Part shown: in pieces, positions 35,568-47,635 of the stretch | Layout: each line of letters begins with the position of its first letter | How positions within the stretch are numbered: position 1 is the first letter of the stretch | Notes under the pieces: model-generated | Database searches by the model: none | Seen by the model: only the letters and a program-made list of their open reading frames with translations | Told to the model about the DNA's origin: nothing | Translations under genes and position numbers: made by a program | Assembly: GCA_021307315.1 (NCBI GenBank) | Contig: JAJSPD010000004.1 | Location: 558,001 to 622,000 of the forward strand | Direction of reading: 5' to 3' | Source: Bisporella sp. PMI_857 | Lineage: Eukaryota; Ascomycota; Leotiomycetes; Helotiales; Helotiaceae | DNA: 64,000 bases

Positions 35568-36596
35568 AGCGTTCCATGTACGATCCACGAAGACTTGTTT
35601 GCAAATTGCATGGCGTCACGGGGTTAGCAAAGCATTCGATACCGGAGTTCAGGCAATGTATGGAGATGGTAGGATAATCTGGGAGTTGGAAGGTGGAGCT
35701 TATATATACGAAGAGCGCCCAGTAGTTGTCTACATAAGTTGAAAATGATACAAACATTTATCATTTTTCAAATCATCAAACCACAGTTTAATTCTTGTGC
35801 TATGTGGCTTTGCAGCGAGTGATCTTGGCTGAACGGAGATTCGAAGGTAGGCACGCGACATATCTGATATGTTGCACTACGAAGATATCTCGTATGCGTG
35901 CCACAGCGTTGCACAATGTGTATGGTTGACGACGAATCGGGCTAGTCTGGCCCCCTTTCTTGAGTTTCCATTTTGGGTTGCCCTTGGTACGTTTGCTGAA
36001 CCAGAAACTTTCATAGCAACTTGCAAACAAATTGATCAAGGATAAAAAAAAAATAGGTCACTGTTTATCATACAGACTAGGCTCAGGCACAATATTCAGA
36101 TAAGATCATGTCCATTTTTTTCATTAGTCGATTCCCTTTCCCCTCCACTACTATACACAACCAACATTCCCCAATGCTCTTCTTAAGTAAAGAATATGAA
36201 ATCCGCGCAACAAAGAAAGACTGTCAGAAACGAGTGAAAAACGAAGCAGACCAAAAACCAACTACAGGTTCATATCCACCTTGTCTTCGTCGTGTCATTC
36301 GAGCGTCTTCCCAGTAATGCAATGACCCATACTCCCGCGCAAAAAAACCCAATGATGTTTAGGTAATTACCCATTATCACCAACCCAAGTATTTTCAGGT
36401 AATTCTCATGGCAGAACGTCCATGTGCAAGGAAAGCAGATTAAGACCCATATCAAGACACCCAAACACCATCTGCAAATAAACGTAGGCGATGCCCGGTC
36501 GAGCTATGGAAATCGCGCTGTATTATATGTCGGGTATCAGTTGCTTAAAGACTAACTCGACCCTCCTCCGCCGTATGGCCGTTTCGGGGATTCAAC
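35568..36596. other. Convergent 3' region
   Basis: About 1 kb lies between the stop codons of the transporter and MCM1. Frames such as 35179-35742 in the alternative frame are shadows of the transporter tail. No gene was seen. Confidence 0.45.
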
Positions 36597-37381
36597 TTAT
36601 GATTGATGGGAGTTGTGCTGTGGGACACCTTGAGGCATAGGATAACCTCCGCCTCGTTGTTGCTGTTGAACATAGCTTTGATATGCGAGAGCCTGCTGCT
36701 GCTCCTGCATGGTCTGAGGCATGTAGCCAGGATGCATATTTGGGTTTTGTTGCATTGGAGGACGAGTTTGAGGAGGGAGGTGTGGAGCTGCGGGCTCTTC
36801 GGGAGACTCGACAGCGTTGTTATCATCGGGGTTCTCACCATTGTTTCCGGGTTCAGGTGCATTTAAGCATGCCTATATCTGATTAGAACACGGTTGCGCA
36901 TAAGCCGTGATAGCACTGAGCATACCTGAATGAGGTTCTTGCCCTCTGCCTTAGTGACCAATGGTTGAAGTTTTGGGGTTGTGAACGTGTAGACCAAACC
37001 AGTCTCGGAGACAACGAGTAACAATACTTGTGTACCAGTGAGGACAGACAACTCATACGCCTATATGCAAAGTTAGCAATGCTTCGCGGAATAGGTTGCG
37101 CCATAAACGCGTATATTTTGCATGTCTGCGCTGACCTTTTTCATGATACCAGCCTTTCTCTTGGAGAAAGTGATATGGCGACGCGACTTATCGGTAATAA
37201 ACTTGATCTCAATCTTTCGTCGCTCGCGACCAGGCTTATCATCATCGTCGTCGTCATCATCGGCGGTCGATGGGCGCGGACGCTTGATGCCACGGGCCTC
37301 GCCAATTGAATTACCGTTGCCAACTGCGTGGTCGTCCAGACCTACTGGCGAACCTTCGTTGTGGTCGGTAATATCGGCCAT
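36597..37381 (-). CDS. MCM1: MADS-box transcription factor MCM1 (SRF type)
   Basis: Three exons (37381-37136, 37060-36926, 36872-36597) encode 218 aa. After a short N-terminal arm with an eight-Asp run (residues 41-48) comes the MADS box, about 53-112: RRKIEIKFITDKSRRHITFS, KRKAGIMKK, then exon 2 AYELSVLTGTQVLLLVVSET and LVYTFTTPKLQPLVTKAEGK. The C-terminal third is Pro/Gln-rich (QEQQQALAYQSYVQQQQRGG) and probably activating. Mcm1 dimers bind CC(A/T)6GG-like sites and act with partner factors in mating, cell cycle, and in filamentous fungi fruiting-body and conidial development. An upstream in-frame ATG at 37414 could add 11 residues. The upstream region is exceptionally long (about 3.6 kb to PLS1). 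Confidence 0.96.
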
Positions 37382-37797
37382 GTTGATTGGAATTTTGTTG
37401 TAGGTATGACACAAACAAACTTCTTTGAGATGCGATGCCGACGACCTTACTGCTTAAGGCGTGAGGCTGTTCTGTCGCAGAAAGCTGAATTGAGGTTGGC
37501 GCGAGGGGATGACCCGAGGGGAGTTCAGGCTGGAACGAATCGACGTTGAAGTAGGGTAACAGTAACGACGCGACTTTTTTTTCGGAGCGGTTAGGTTAAG
37601 TTAGGCAATGTTCCTGAACAAACAGTGGGTTAATGATTGATCAGGCAAGGTGAAAATGCTGCGGTGGGTGCGGGATGATTGAAAGAAGAATAGATTGAAG
37701 CGACCCAAGCGAATAATCGGAGGTTGGGGGGAGGATTGGGAAACTCTGCGCTTGCAGAATGAGCGGGAGCTGCGCCCCTCAAGCTTTAGGGCTCGCT

Positions 37798-37812
37798 GGG
37801 GGGGGGGGGGGG
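37798..37812. repeat. Poly-G homopolymer (about 15 G)
   Basis: A G run about 420 bp upstream of the MCM1 start codon, in the presumed promoter or leader. Confidence 0.85.
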
Positions 37813-38192
37813 CGGTCTTGTTCCCTCGGCACGGGCACAGCGGGTGGTGCAACTTGTGCAAGGAATGCCAGAAATGTACCAAGATGCACAAGCTGTACTT
37901 CGCGTAACCATCGAACCGTCCGGGCTTGCAGCCAGCAGATGCGAACGGACACATCGGACGATGAAGGGGGGGAAAAGCAGATGGATGGTGCTTCAATACC
38001 AGGATGCGGTTACTTACAGGCCCTTTACTTAGGGGCATAGTAAGGCCGAAGCATGCCCCCTGAACGAATACCCTGAAGAACACACACAATCCCGCAAACC
38101 CGGGGCGGCGGGCAAAGATGGCTACTCCTGTAAACTCTGCGCGCACACACCGCTATGTTTGATGGTGGTGGTCGTGTTGATGCTGAACCCTT

Positions 38193-38203
38193 CCCCCCCC
38201 CCC
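38193..38203. repeat. Poly-C homopolymer (about 11 C)
   Basis: A C run on the plus strand in the MCM1/PLS1 intergenic region; the MCM1 strand reads poly-G. Confidence 0.8.
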
Positions 38204-38883
38204 AAGATCAAAGATTGCTCGAAGCTTTCTTGAGTCCAGGGGAAACTAGCTGAACCAGGAGGGGGCCACTTGGCTTTGGTCAAAAAGAAATAGGAACATG
38301 GGATAGGATACAGTACAGTAGGGGGGTATGAGCGAGCGCAGAACTTTGGGTGATTCAAGTCAACCGAGTTAGGTTTGGGTCGTTTCCAAAGACCAGACAC
38401 TCGTTGTGGCTGCGTTCAGTGGTGCTGGGAAACACCAGTAAATGCGATGCGCAGGCATTTGTTGCGACCGTTGGAAGGGGGAAAAAAAACGGCTGAATGC
38501 GGAAGAACACAAGCAAAAGAAGGGTAGAGAAAACATTTTCTGTAAATGGACATACCTTTTCTGCAACAAGGAAAACCGATAGGTAGTTGCTCCCCAAGGA
38601 AGAAGAAGATAAACTAAATTTTTGAAATAATTCAACTTTTGAATACTGGAATCAAAGTCGACTCTTTTTCGGAGGGGGGCTTTGGCGGGGGGGACGATTC
38701 TGGCAGTCGGATTACTTCGATGAGATGACTGGGATGAATTGATTCGAAAGAGGTCAAGCGCGGAGGGATATTTGTCAATTTAAGGAAAAGGAGGGGAGCT
38801 GATGCGCTGATACGCCAGGCGACAATTCAGGCATCACAATTGACTAAGCGAGGGGGGTGGGGGTGCGGTTGTCTACCAGGGGT

Positions 38884-38942
38884 GGGAAGAGGGAAAGAGG
38901 GAAAGAGGGAAAGAGGAGAGGAAGGGGGGGGTGGAAGGGGGG
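38884..38942. repeat. Polypurine stretch with GGGAAAGA units
   Basis: About 60 bases of G and A only, with four tandem copies of a unit like GGGAAAGA followed by G-rich sequence. Confidence 0.8.
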
Positions 38943-40281
38943 AAGGCTAAATTAAAAAAAAAAAAATATCCCCAACGGTGACACTAATTAGGAACCTCAA
39001 CTTAACTTTAAACTTTTGCAAGCAATCGAGGAAAAGAGGGCAAATTAGATGGGCTACCGTCGATATCATATGCTTGGATTATTATCTACCTTGTTCAGAT
39101 ATAGTTCTACTGCCGAGGGAATATATCGCCGGGCTGACTTCCGAATGGCTAATAACTTCCCACATCATGGGGCTCGGTATAAGTACAAAATCGCAGTACA
39201 GTAGCTCCTTCCACTTTCAAAAGCTATTTTCGATCAGAAGCAAATAAAAACTAGAAGAGCAATCTCTGGGGAAGCTCGTGTTCTGGGAGGGAGAACCATG
39301 GTTATGTATTCATGCGTTCATTTATTCATCCACCTCTAAGCTCTAGTCTCTGCTGCCAAAAGAAAAAAAGAAATAAAAAAGGGCGTGTGTTTGATGTGGA
39401 AATAAAGTGCACAAGCCTCGATCCGTGCTTCGAGCAAATGCTCAGAAACTGCTTGGGAAATGCCTGCCTACCCATCCAGTGCTTGATAATTTAAACCACG
39501 TTTTATCTATCCATGAAGCATGCGCGCCCATTGAGCGTTAAATCTGGAGTCAATGCCTCGTGTCGTTCATCTGCGGTGGAGGGTAAGCTGCAGGTCCGAT
39601 TCAATAAGCATCGTCAATTGTTGCCATTAGGATCCTCCCGCTCATACCTCATGCAGGGAGGAAGATTTTACCCCCTTTCTGCAACCTGGATACTGTACTG
39701 ACAAAACACTCGCCCGGCGGGATTCTGCAGAACAGTGCGTCGCGCACGCATTCACCTTCGCTCCCTAGCACTCACTGATATCTGAACTCCAAATCTCGAG
39801 TCTACCCAAAGTATACGCGTCCTAACCGTGCCCTTTTCGCGATGAGGGGGAGTGAAGTGTGCAAGATGACCTCCTGTTAGAGCCTGACGTTTTACGTGAT
39901 TACGAGGTCCAGTCCAGATTCCAGACCCGGCCACACCCATCAGCATGGGATCGAGGTAAGCTCGGTGATGAACCTTCAGTATCCATGAGGTGCAGCCCAC
40001 TATCAGCCTTGCTCTACTGTACTGTACCTGTGACATGGTGGTGGTGTGCTTTATGTGGCTGTTCACGTGACCATGATGTGAGCCTCAGATCTCAAAAGGA
40101 GGGGGAAAGGGTGGGGTCTAAAGAAAAGATGGAAATATCATACGTTGATTGCCTATAAACATGTCGCAACATGGCGTTAAAGACACATACAAACAGCCCA
40201 TCTAGGAAGATCACACAACCTACCTTGTGGACCTAGTTCTAAATTTGGTACCAGAGAGCTTGGGCAAACTGCAACAGCCAA

Positions 40282-40297
40282 CCCCCCCCCCCCCCCC
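40282..40297. repeat. Poly-C homopolymer (about 16 C)
   Basis: A C run about 670 bp upstream of the PLS1 start codon. Confidence 0.85.
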
Positions 40298-40453
40298 TCG
40301 AGTCTTTGTAGGTAGGGGGCAAGACAATGCCATGCAGCCGTGTCAGTTGTTCGGCAGTGGCTTACTAACGCAAGCAACAAAGATGTCGACTACTGATCTG
40401 TACTGTCTCAATAAGATACAGTCTTTCTTTCTCTTCCCAAGCTGAGCACCCCC

Positions 40454-40480
40454 AAATGAATGAATTGTTTATTCATTCAT
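40454..40480. repeat. Perfect inverted repeat, 11-bp arms, 5-base loop
   Basis: AATGAATGAAT and ATTCATTCATT face each other across TGTTT. The arms are built from a GAAT/ATTC tetranucleotide motif that continues a little further. It sits about 500 bp upstream of PLS1 and could be a cruciform or paired protein sites, or just an AT-rich microsatellite. Confidence 0.8.
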
Positions 40481-40728
40481 TCGTTCACGGTTGGGACCTT
40501 GCCAGAGCAAATTTTACGTGGTGCCTCAGATTCGGGTCCTGTCACGCAAGACAAAACGCGAAATGTCGAGGATCCCAAAGCCCCTACCAGATATTGGCGC
40601 TTGCCCAGTGCCCCACTGTCGTGACCTGCCAGCACGGGCCTCAGCGACCACGACGCAAGTGTTTCTTTCCCTTTGGTGCTTCTCCTTACCTTCTATTCTC
40701 AACGTCGATCTTGGATCTTTTTGTTCTT

Positions 40729-40768
40729 CATTCTATTCTTCTTCTTCTTCTTTTTTCCTTTCCCCAGT
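40729..40768 (+). promoter_or_regulatory. CT-rich tract upstream of PLS1
   Basis: A pyrimidine-rich stretch dominated by TTC repeats about 200 bp before the PLS1 start codon. CT-rich tracts next to transcription start sites are common in filamentous fungal promoters; its role here is inferred. Confidence 0.5.
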
Positions 40769-40969
40769 GTTCATTTTTCAGCCCAGTTAGAGGCTTGCTT
40801 GGTCGAGTCCTCTTCGACACTTCACTCTTTTTATCCGCCTCTGGAGGACTTGGGAATTTTAATTTAGACGCCGGTCGTCATTGAAGGGGATAGGAGAGAG
40901 GGGATACTTTGAGTGGAGGATCTCGAATACACAAATCATCACACCCATCAAGGAGAGACATCAGGCACA

Positions 40970-41797
40970 ATGGCGAGGGATTATATTCTTCTGTCGTTCA
41001 TCGGAATGGACATCCTGTTTGTGGTAGCGGGAGGCATATTGATCATCTTCGCCTTGATGATTGAGTCCAAAAGCAGTGACGAAATGACAGTCGACACCGT
41101 TTCACGAAATCTACTACTTTTGATATGTCCTGCGAAAGGCAAGTCTTCCAAGTGAAGAGTCATAAGTGGTATTACTAACAATACTATAGCTGCTATTGGT
41201 AATGCCGTTCTCATCTTCATCACATTCTTAGCCTCCGTTCCTGCTATGGTAATCCCATCAACACGAGGTTGGCTGAAGCTCCACGGATACATGACGACGA
41301 TCTGCGCTCTGTTCACAATGATCCTGGGGTTGTCAATCTGGTTCCAAACGCTCAAGACAAGGACGAATCTCTTTACTATATGGCTCGCACAAACAGCTGA
41401 GACACAAAGCTTGCTTCAACAAGAGGTACGTAGGAAGAACCAAGCGTGCATATAGACACTAACGTACGGTAGTTCAACTGTTGCGGATATATGAATGCCA
41501 CCACTCCACCATTCATCGTTGATACTACCTGCAGAAACTCACTGGTTGCTGCAAACTTGGGCGGCTGCGTTGGACCATTCTCAAGTTTCGCCAACAACTT
41601 TCTCGACATGGTCTTCACGGGTGCTTTTGGTATTGTCGGTACGTATTAATTAGTTTGAAGAATGAAATGGCTCCACTGACTGAGTTATAGGCGTCGATGT
41701 GATACTTATCATCATGACTGCAATATTGCTTAAGGACCGCAAGGAGAAGGAACGCTACCGCCATATCGATGAGAAGAATGGAACAGGTGCATTCTAA
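40970..41797 (+). CDS. PLS1: Tetraspanin, PLS1 type
   Basis: Four exons (40970-41138, 41190-41425, 41473-41638, 41691-41797) encode 225 aa, the length of fungal Pls1. There are four hydrophobic segments: ILLSFIGMDILFVVAGGILI, AVLIFITFLASVPAMVI, MTTICALFTMILGLSIWF and VDVILIIMTAILL. A large extracellular loop carries FNCCGYMNATTPPF, with the tetraspanin CCG motif plus further Cys residues (DTTC, GGC). The short cytosolic tail reads KDRKEKERYRHIDEKNG, a hallmark of Pls1. Pls1 organises membrane microdomains and in plant-infecting ascomycetes is needed for appressorial penetration; in others it affects ascospore germination. The first intron starts AG|GCAAGT, a GC-AG intron, because no GT donor preserves the frame. 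Confidence 0.85.
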
Positions 41798-42426
41798 GGA
41801 GGTGTATAGACCCGTATTGGGATTAGAAGTATTGTAGAAGGATCCTTTTTTTTGGTCTAGCATTGCATGTGTTAGTGTTGGTACAATTTCTGGGCTAGGA
41901 CCCACGTTATAAGTGTAAATAATATCAACACTTGAGGCTTGTGATAAACGAATATTGCTGGCTCTATTCGAGTTCAAGGATTTCTTACATCCGATGTGTA
42001 ATAGTATCCCCGATCTGTAAATCGTTAATGGCGAGGTTAGCCATTTATAAGGAACGGTTTCATTGGTTCAGAGTATCGACTTTTCGCCATAGCAGGAGAT
42101 TCCATCAATGGTATGAAAGAATTATTTCCTAGAGCATAGCCAAAGGATTGGAATATCACCTTAACTTTGAACCAATATTTAATTATTACTCTTCTTCATT
42201 ACTGGTATTTGGTGTCAACGCTATATCAAGTCGTCATCTTGCCGGCCATTGCACCTCATTCTCGAGCTAGCATTCTGATTTATTTCAGCACTCGCATTGC
42301 TTTCACCACGACAACACCCTGTCGTACTTCTCTCCGCCCATGTTATCTTTAGCCCCTTGGGCCCTTTGCTTCTTCGAAGCACATCTCTGTTTCTCATTGC
42401 CCCGCAAGCTGGCGTAGAAAGAAATA

Positions 42427-42437
42427 CCCCCCCCCCC
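42427..42437. repeat. Poly-C homopolymer (11 C)
   Basis: A C run in the gene-poor region downstream of PLS1. Confidence 0.8.
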
Positions 42438-45400
42438 AAAAACACCTTTCTCAAGCGGGATACGGCGTGCCGCATCGTTTCATCGAACGTGTTTGCAGGG
42501 CGGGCCGGGTGGTGATTTGCGTCAGGGAGGACGGCGGCCCGCTACCCTCACGTCCCGGAATCATCTCAACTTTCCTTGGGATTCCGGGGTGGGCAGGGCA
42601 GGGGAGGGGAGGCGAGGCTCTCTCTATTATGTCTCAAAACGTTCCGAGCTCGCATTTTAAAGCTGCTGCTTTAGAGCGCGGCCGCGGGTGGCCCAATTGC
42701 GTAGTACCGCATTCTCCCGCTTTCGCTTCCGGGGATGCCTCGTTTCTTCCTGGGGAAAAGATTTCACCGTCATCTCTTTCCGTCGCTACATCTCCTATCT
42801 TTTCACGGGTTCTCCCATCCTTTGCCACCTCGCGGCGGAGCTTTAACCCATGCTTCTTCACGCTGGGTAAGGGGTATGCTAGATATGGTATGCCGGGACC
42901 ATGATTTGAGGAACGAATTGCTCCTCCTACGGAGAAGGCGGTCCTGTGGATGCTGATGAAGAGTCTGTGACAGGAGATGGTCCAGATGGTTTTGTGCCCC
43001 GAAGGAGGCATTTCGGTGACGAAGCTGAGCAAGTGGTTAGATGGCTGTATTTGTGCTTTCCTTATTGCTGCTGATATATCAGACACTCTGAGACGACTCT
43101 ACTAGAGAGTATCAAAGGTTTAGTCGTCCGGGGTCAATCAAACCAACATATGCTGGACAGGGAGGGGAGTCTCCAGGTACGAGATATTTAAAAAGAGATG
43201 ACAGGTTCATTATGTCGCATGTCGTTTCCTTCGTGAAAAAGTTTCAGAGGTTATTGATAGTTCTCCTCGCATGCAACAAGCAACAATCGGCTTTTAGGAG
43301 TAGTCAATGCCAAGAATGCTTTTGCTGCCGTTGGGTTCATAATCATTCACGTTATAATCCCTCTTTCCACCGCTTCTTGGATGCATTGTCGGTGACGGTA
43401 GAGCATCCCCCACTAAGCCGGCACGCACTTGTTCTCCAAGAACATCCCCAGGGCGCTTAGCCTGGAAGAGGCATTTGCAAGACGTCCAACCTCAAGCCGG
43501 AACTCGACTTGCCAACGAACCTAAAATAGTGATGGTTTAAGTTGCGCTTTTACGCTCATAACATCAGAATATAGGAGAGGCATCAGCAGGGAGGTTATGC
43601 TTTGAGACTGTTTTATTTTGCTTTCATTGAATGCGCGCAAGTCAAGCAATACCCCTCGATGAGTATAAAAGAATACTTCCCGACTTCAGTAAAGAGAACC
43701 AATAGAGATAAATCAATGTATTCAAATGGCTTCAGTGCGAAAGCCTCTCGCAGCTAAAGAATAAGTGAATGGACGTGGCTTGCGTATTCATTAAAGCCCA
43801 GCTTAGGAGCCCGGTTGTCAGCATCCTCAACGTCTTTCCAAACAAGCCCCATTCATTCTGATACTCAGGTTCTTATTTGCTGTTATTGGTTTTAATGTGG
43901 TCGCACGTATGGCTCTACTTTGTTAAACATGGAGGACGCAACGGTCATATGTAAATTATCCCATACATACATGAGTGGCGAGGCATCTTTTGCTCTCACC
44001 ATCTCGTTGCTGTTATTCTCACCCTGTTGTTTTCCCACAAACATCCCTTCTTGCCGCGTCGGCGGACGTCATCATGGGCATAGAACCACATCCGGTCATG
44101 AAGCTACAGAATCTTCTAACCCAGCATGGCAGGCTATGACATTCTGCCGCTCTTGCACAGCACCACGCGGCCGGCAGCCCACAAATGTCATTCAAAGAGT
44201 GGGCAAATGAAAGCTTGCGGAACTGTACGAGATGCAGGCGTGTGCTTTTATATCTCTTGGTGATGGCTTCCGAGCCGGTTCAAGGACACCAAATATATGC
44301 CACAAGACTTCCTTCCAATTTTCACATACCTTACATTATCTGCATTTACTCTGATTAAGTCTGTGAGGGTATAAAACGCCAGCTGGTTCTCGGCTTGAGA
44401 CGTCGGAAAATAACGTCTTGATAAGGTATTCCATGGTAGTAAGTAATATGGGGGGAAGTACTTTTCGACGCCGCAACCCGGGAATGAATGGTCTTTGTAT
44501 GCTTTCTGGCACAATTGGAGTCTTGTGACAGCCCACCCAATATATTTTACTCACATGCACAAATTTCTTGCCATGGCCATTGTTGTCATTCTCGGTACCG
44601 TTGTCAATCCTCTTGTTCCCCCCATCCATCTTATTTTCACCTGCTACTACTTTCATATCTTGCCATGAACCAAATCCATCCATCAATTCATGTGCATGTA
44701 TTAATCGTCACGAAACTCCGACCTTAGCACGTCACGGTTTCCCTTTCATATCTGCTCCCTGTATGAACCTTTTCTGGCATTGCAAAGTTCAGGAAGATCT
44801 TGGAGGTCGGATTGTGATCTTTTATACCTTTTCCTGGCCTCCGCATTTTGCACCCGGGCAACTCACATCCACCGTATGCACTCCCATCCGGGTTCCCCCT
44901 CAACTTTTTTAGAGAAACAAACTCAGTCCAGGGAATCGAGGGTATAAAAGACCTTGCCCTCCGGACGCTATGGACGTCGGGATAAACATTTACTGATAAC
45001 GACGCAGGGGGCATGTCAAACCATGGATTGAAAACAGCAAAGGGTAGTAAAAAAAGAAAACATCTTTTTAACATGAGTTAGGGGTTTATAGATGAAGGGT
45101 CGCATTTCTTAATAGCTTTATCCGGCGAGGCCTTTCGGACCTCCCGGCAACAAATGCTATGAGCGCTGTTATTGCCACCTTATACCATGCTGTCGGCGCT
45201 ACGTAGAACGCCATTCATAGCCTTCCCACCCGAAAGCACACCATCACTACAGAAGCACTCGCCTCAGCACCCATCCATTTCCCAAGGGAGCCTTGAGATT
45301 ATTAGAAGTAGATAATGGAGTTACCCTACCCGAATTAGCACATGCAAGTTTTATCGTAACAGCCGCCGATATTATTCATTCATAGGGAGATGATCTCCAT

Positions 45401-45630
45401 GGAAGCGTAAGTCTATATTCCATATATATATCCATAAAGAATCAAAGCCCAAGGATGCTCGTGCTCGTGCTCTTACCGTTCCCTCCATCACACCCCCAGA
45501 TCATGCAACAAACAAGCGATCCGCCGAATTATGCCTCCCCAAAAATACACATCTGAAAGCTCCGGCGGAGATACAAAAAGGACAATCTGGCATCTCACCT
45601 CACCAAAGTAAACCATCTTACTCCTCAGCA

Positions 45631-45642
45631 GGGGGGGGGGGG
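45631..45642. repeat. Poly-G homopolymer (about 12 G)
   Basis: A G run in the gene-poor region, about 800 bp from the stop codon of the ZIP transporter gene. Confidence 0.8.
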
Positions 45643-46437
45643 AAAGGCCCCCAATACAATGCCGCCGAAGCACCAGGTGATCCCAATCAAGTTAACAACC
45701 TAACCCCGGATTTAAAGATAACAATAGATGATGTTTATCTAAATACACGGCTGCCACCAAGCTTAGAGCGTCAGAAACTGCTTAGAGACCTTAGACATCG
45801 AATACGCTACCGGTCCCTTTGAAAACTATTTTTAAAGCCCGTGCTGCTGTGCGCCAGTACTGTCATCATTTATATTTTGGTTGTTTTCTCTTGATGAGAT
45901 ACCATCATGCTTATCTATGAGAAGTATTGGTGTAGGTCTTATGACTGCTGGTTTGAAAGCGATACGGCATTGTTTGTGGTGAAGATGCTTCTCGATAGGT
46001 GCGTCTGACTTGTTTGCTCAAGTTTTGGAAACCTGCAATACTACCATGGCTTTTCAGAGGCACATGGAATAGAAGTCTAAAGGGGGCAGAGAGCGAAGTC
46101 TCTGAAATTTCAGGAGTGGATTCCCACATGTCGCTTCGTAGCCTAAAGTAAAAGCAGGAAACATAGGTTTAATATAACTTAGGGCAATGAGGAAAGGCTG
46201 ATTCGTATGCAATCCACCCAAATGGAGAGAAATATGATTGAACGTACAGAAAAAAGAGTCGCCTAGATGGCCCCAACTCCTTGCTACGAACAAAGATCCC
46301 ATATGACGTCCTCCCCTATGTACCTTGGAATTCAAGCCGTTCTCCACTTCTCTGGAACCACTTGGCATGCCCCAAATATGCATTTATATCCCGGCGACAT
46401 GCCTAATCTATACCCTAAATACACCATATCTAAGCAC

Positions 46438-47635
46438 TTAAGCCCATTTTCCTAACAGCGCCATAACAGCTGCTCCAAGGAAGACGCAAACCACCATGAA
46501 AGTCAAACGCTTCGAGTTTCTTGTCAAATCTGGGTTGAAGAGGAAGTCTCGGGCCAACAACTCCACCAGTCCGGTATAGATCAAAATACCTGCGGAAATC
46601 GCGTCCAGAGTCCCAGAGACGACATGAGCAGTAAACGATTCGCCGTTGTAAGTAGTTCGAAGTCCAAGACCGATGGCAAGCGAAATTGGTGTGGTTAAAC
46701 CGTAGGCAAGGCAAAGAAACCAAGGAAACCAGGAGAGACGTTTTGGGAAGGGAATGGCTGACATCCGGGCTCCAATACCAAGGCCCTCAAATGCTTGGTG
46801 AAAGACAATGACGGGATACAAGGTTGAGAATTCCTCACCAGCAGTTCCGAGGTTCAGGCCAATGATCACAGAGTGGAAGATGACGCCAAACTCGAGGATC
46901 AAGAAAGCGGCGATCTGCTGCTTGTACGAGCGCTCAATAGCCTCTTCTGTGTTTACAGAGTGCTTCTCAATATCTACCTTCCCCGAGTCCTTGTTTGAGG
47001 AAGGCGCATCGGTATGGCTTTGGGCAGCGGCGATGGCATTGTGGAAGTTCTCATCTTGGTCACCGGAGTGTAACTGATTGTGGGTAAGACTTGGTTGGTG
47101 TCCGGTAGCACCAGCGGTGACGACGCTCTCCACATTGGCGTGGGCGTGTGCGAAGCCGTATTTGAAATCAACGTATCTCTCAGCTCCAAAGTCAAGTAGG
47201 AAAACAAACATGACAGAAGTGAGGACAATTGCTGGAACCCAGGAATAGTCGGCCCAATGGCCCGTCATGCCCACGCAAGTGTCGGGTCCAATTGCTCCAT
47301 AAGCTGGGTCTAAGAGGCTAGTATATGTCAGCATATCTAAGGCGGATTTGGGACTGGTATACTCACTGAATGAAGGCGGTTGCGATGATAACACCGGCAC
47401 CAAAGTACCTCGCAAATAGATAAACATAGATGTTGATTCTGACCCATCGGACTCGAGCAGCAATGACTGGGAAGAAGGTTGCGGCGGCGCTGGTGATTAG
47501 GATCACGAACAAGGCTGAGATGCGCGCTCCAAGACGTCCATTATATTCATTCTGTCCCAGAGCCAGGTAACAGACAATATCGCGTGGATCAGCAGTCTCC
47601 AGATCAACGTGGGAGGGATCGAAGGCTTCCGACAT
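46438..47635 (-). CDS. ZIP-family zinc transporter
   Basis: Two exons (47635-47367, 47317-46438) encode 382 aa. Eight hydrophobic segments are visible. TM1-3 include ISALFVILITSAAATFFPVI and YLFARYFGAGVIIATAFIHL. A variable cytosolic loop with scattered His (AHAHANVESVVTAGATGHQP, NQLHSGDQDENFHNA) follows TM3. TM4 FGVIFHSVIIGLNLG and TM5 VIVFHQAFEGLGIGAR carry the His and Glu metal-site residues of ZIP proteins. It resembles yeast ZRT1/ZRT2 plasma-membrane zinc importers; high or low affinity cannot be told. An upstream in-frame ATG (47665) would add MHIPPPPLPK; the second ATG was preferred. The intron falls at the end of the second helix. Confidence 0.93.

Larger units (their letters stand above)
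37382..40969. promoter_or_regulatory. Large divergent intergenic region MCM1 / PLS1
   Basis: About 3.6 kb hold no convincing exon. The region contains poly-G/C runs (near 37798, 38193 and 40282), a purine-only stretch (38884-38942), an 11-bp inverted repeat (40454-40480) and a CT-rich tract (about 40729-40768) just before the PLS1 start. It should carry both promoters and possibly long 5' leaders. Several open frames of 60-180 codons exist on both strands without protein character. Confidence 0.55.
41798..46437. other. Gene-poor 4.6-kb region
   Basis: No exon chain with protein character was found between PLS1 and the ZIP transporter. Open frames of up to about 150 codons overlap on both strands near 42467-43086, in GC-rich sequence, and look like chance. 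The region holds two G/C homopolymers and several TATA-like elements (for example near 43670 and 44940). A non-coding RNA or long regulatory region cannot be excluded. Confidence 0.5.

Noticed and set aside
42467..43086. Overlapping 145-aa (plus) and 150-aa (minus) ORFs
   Set aside because: Neither has domain-like sequence, both sit in GC-rich DNA where stops are rare, and each is antisense to the other.
44336..44686. Minus-strand 116-aa ORF
   Set aside because: No recognisable protein features or splice partners.
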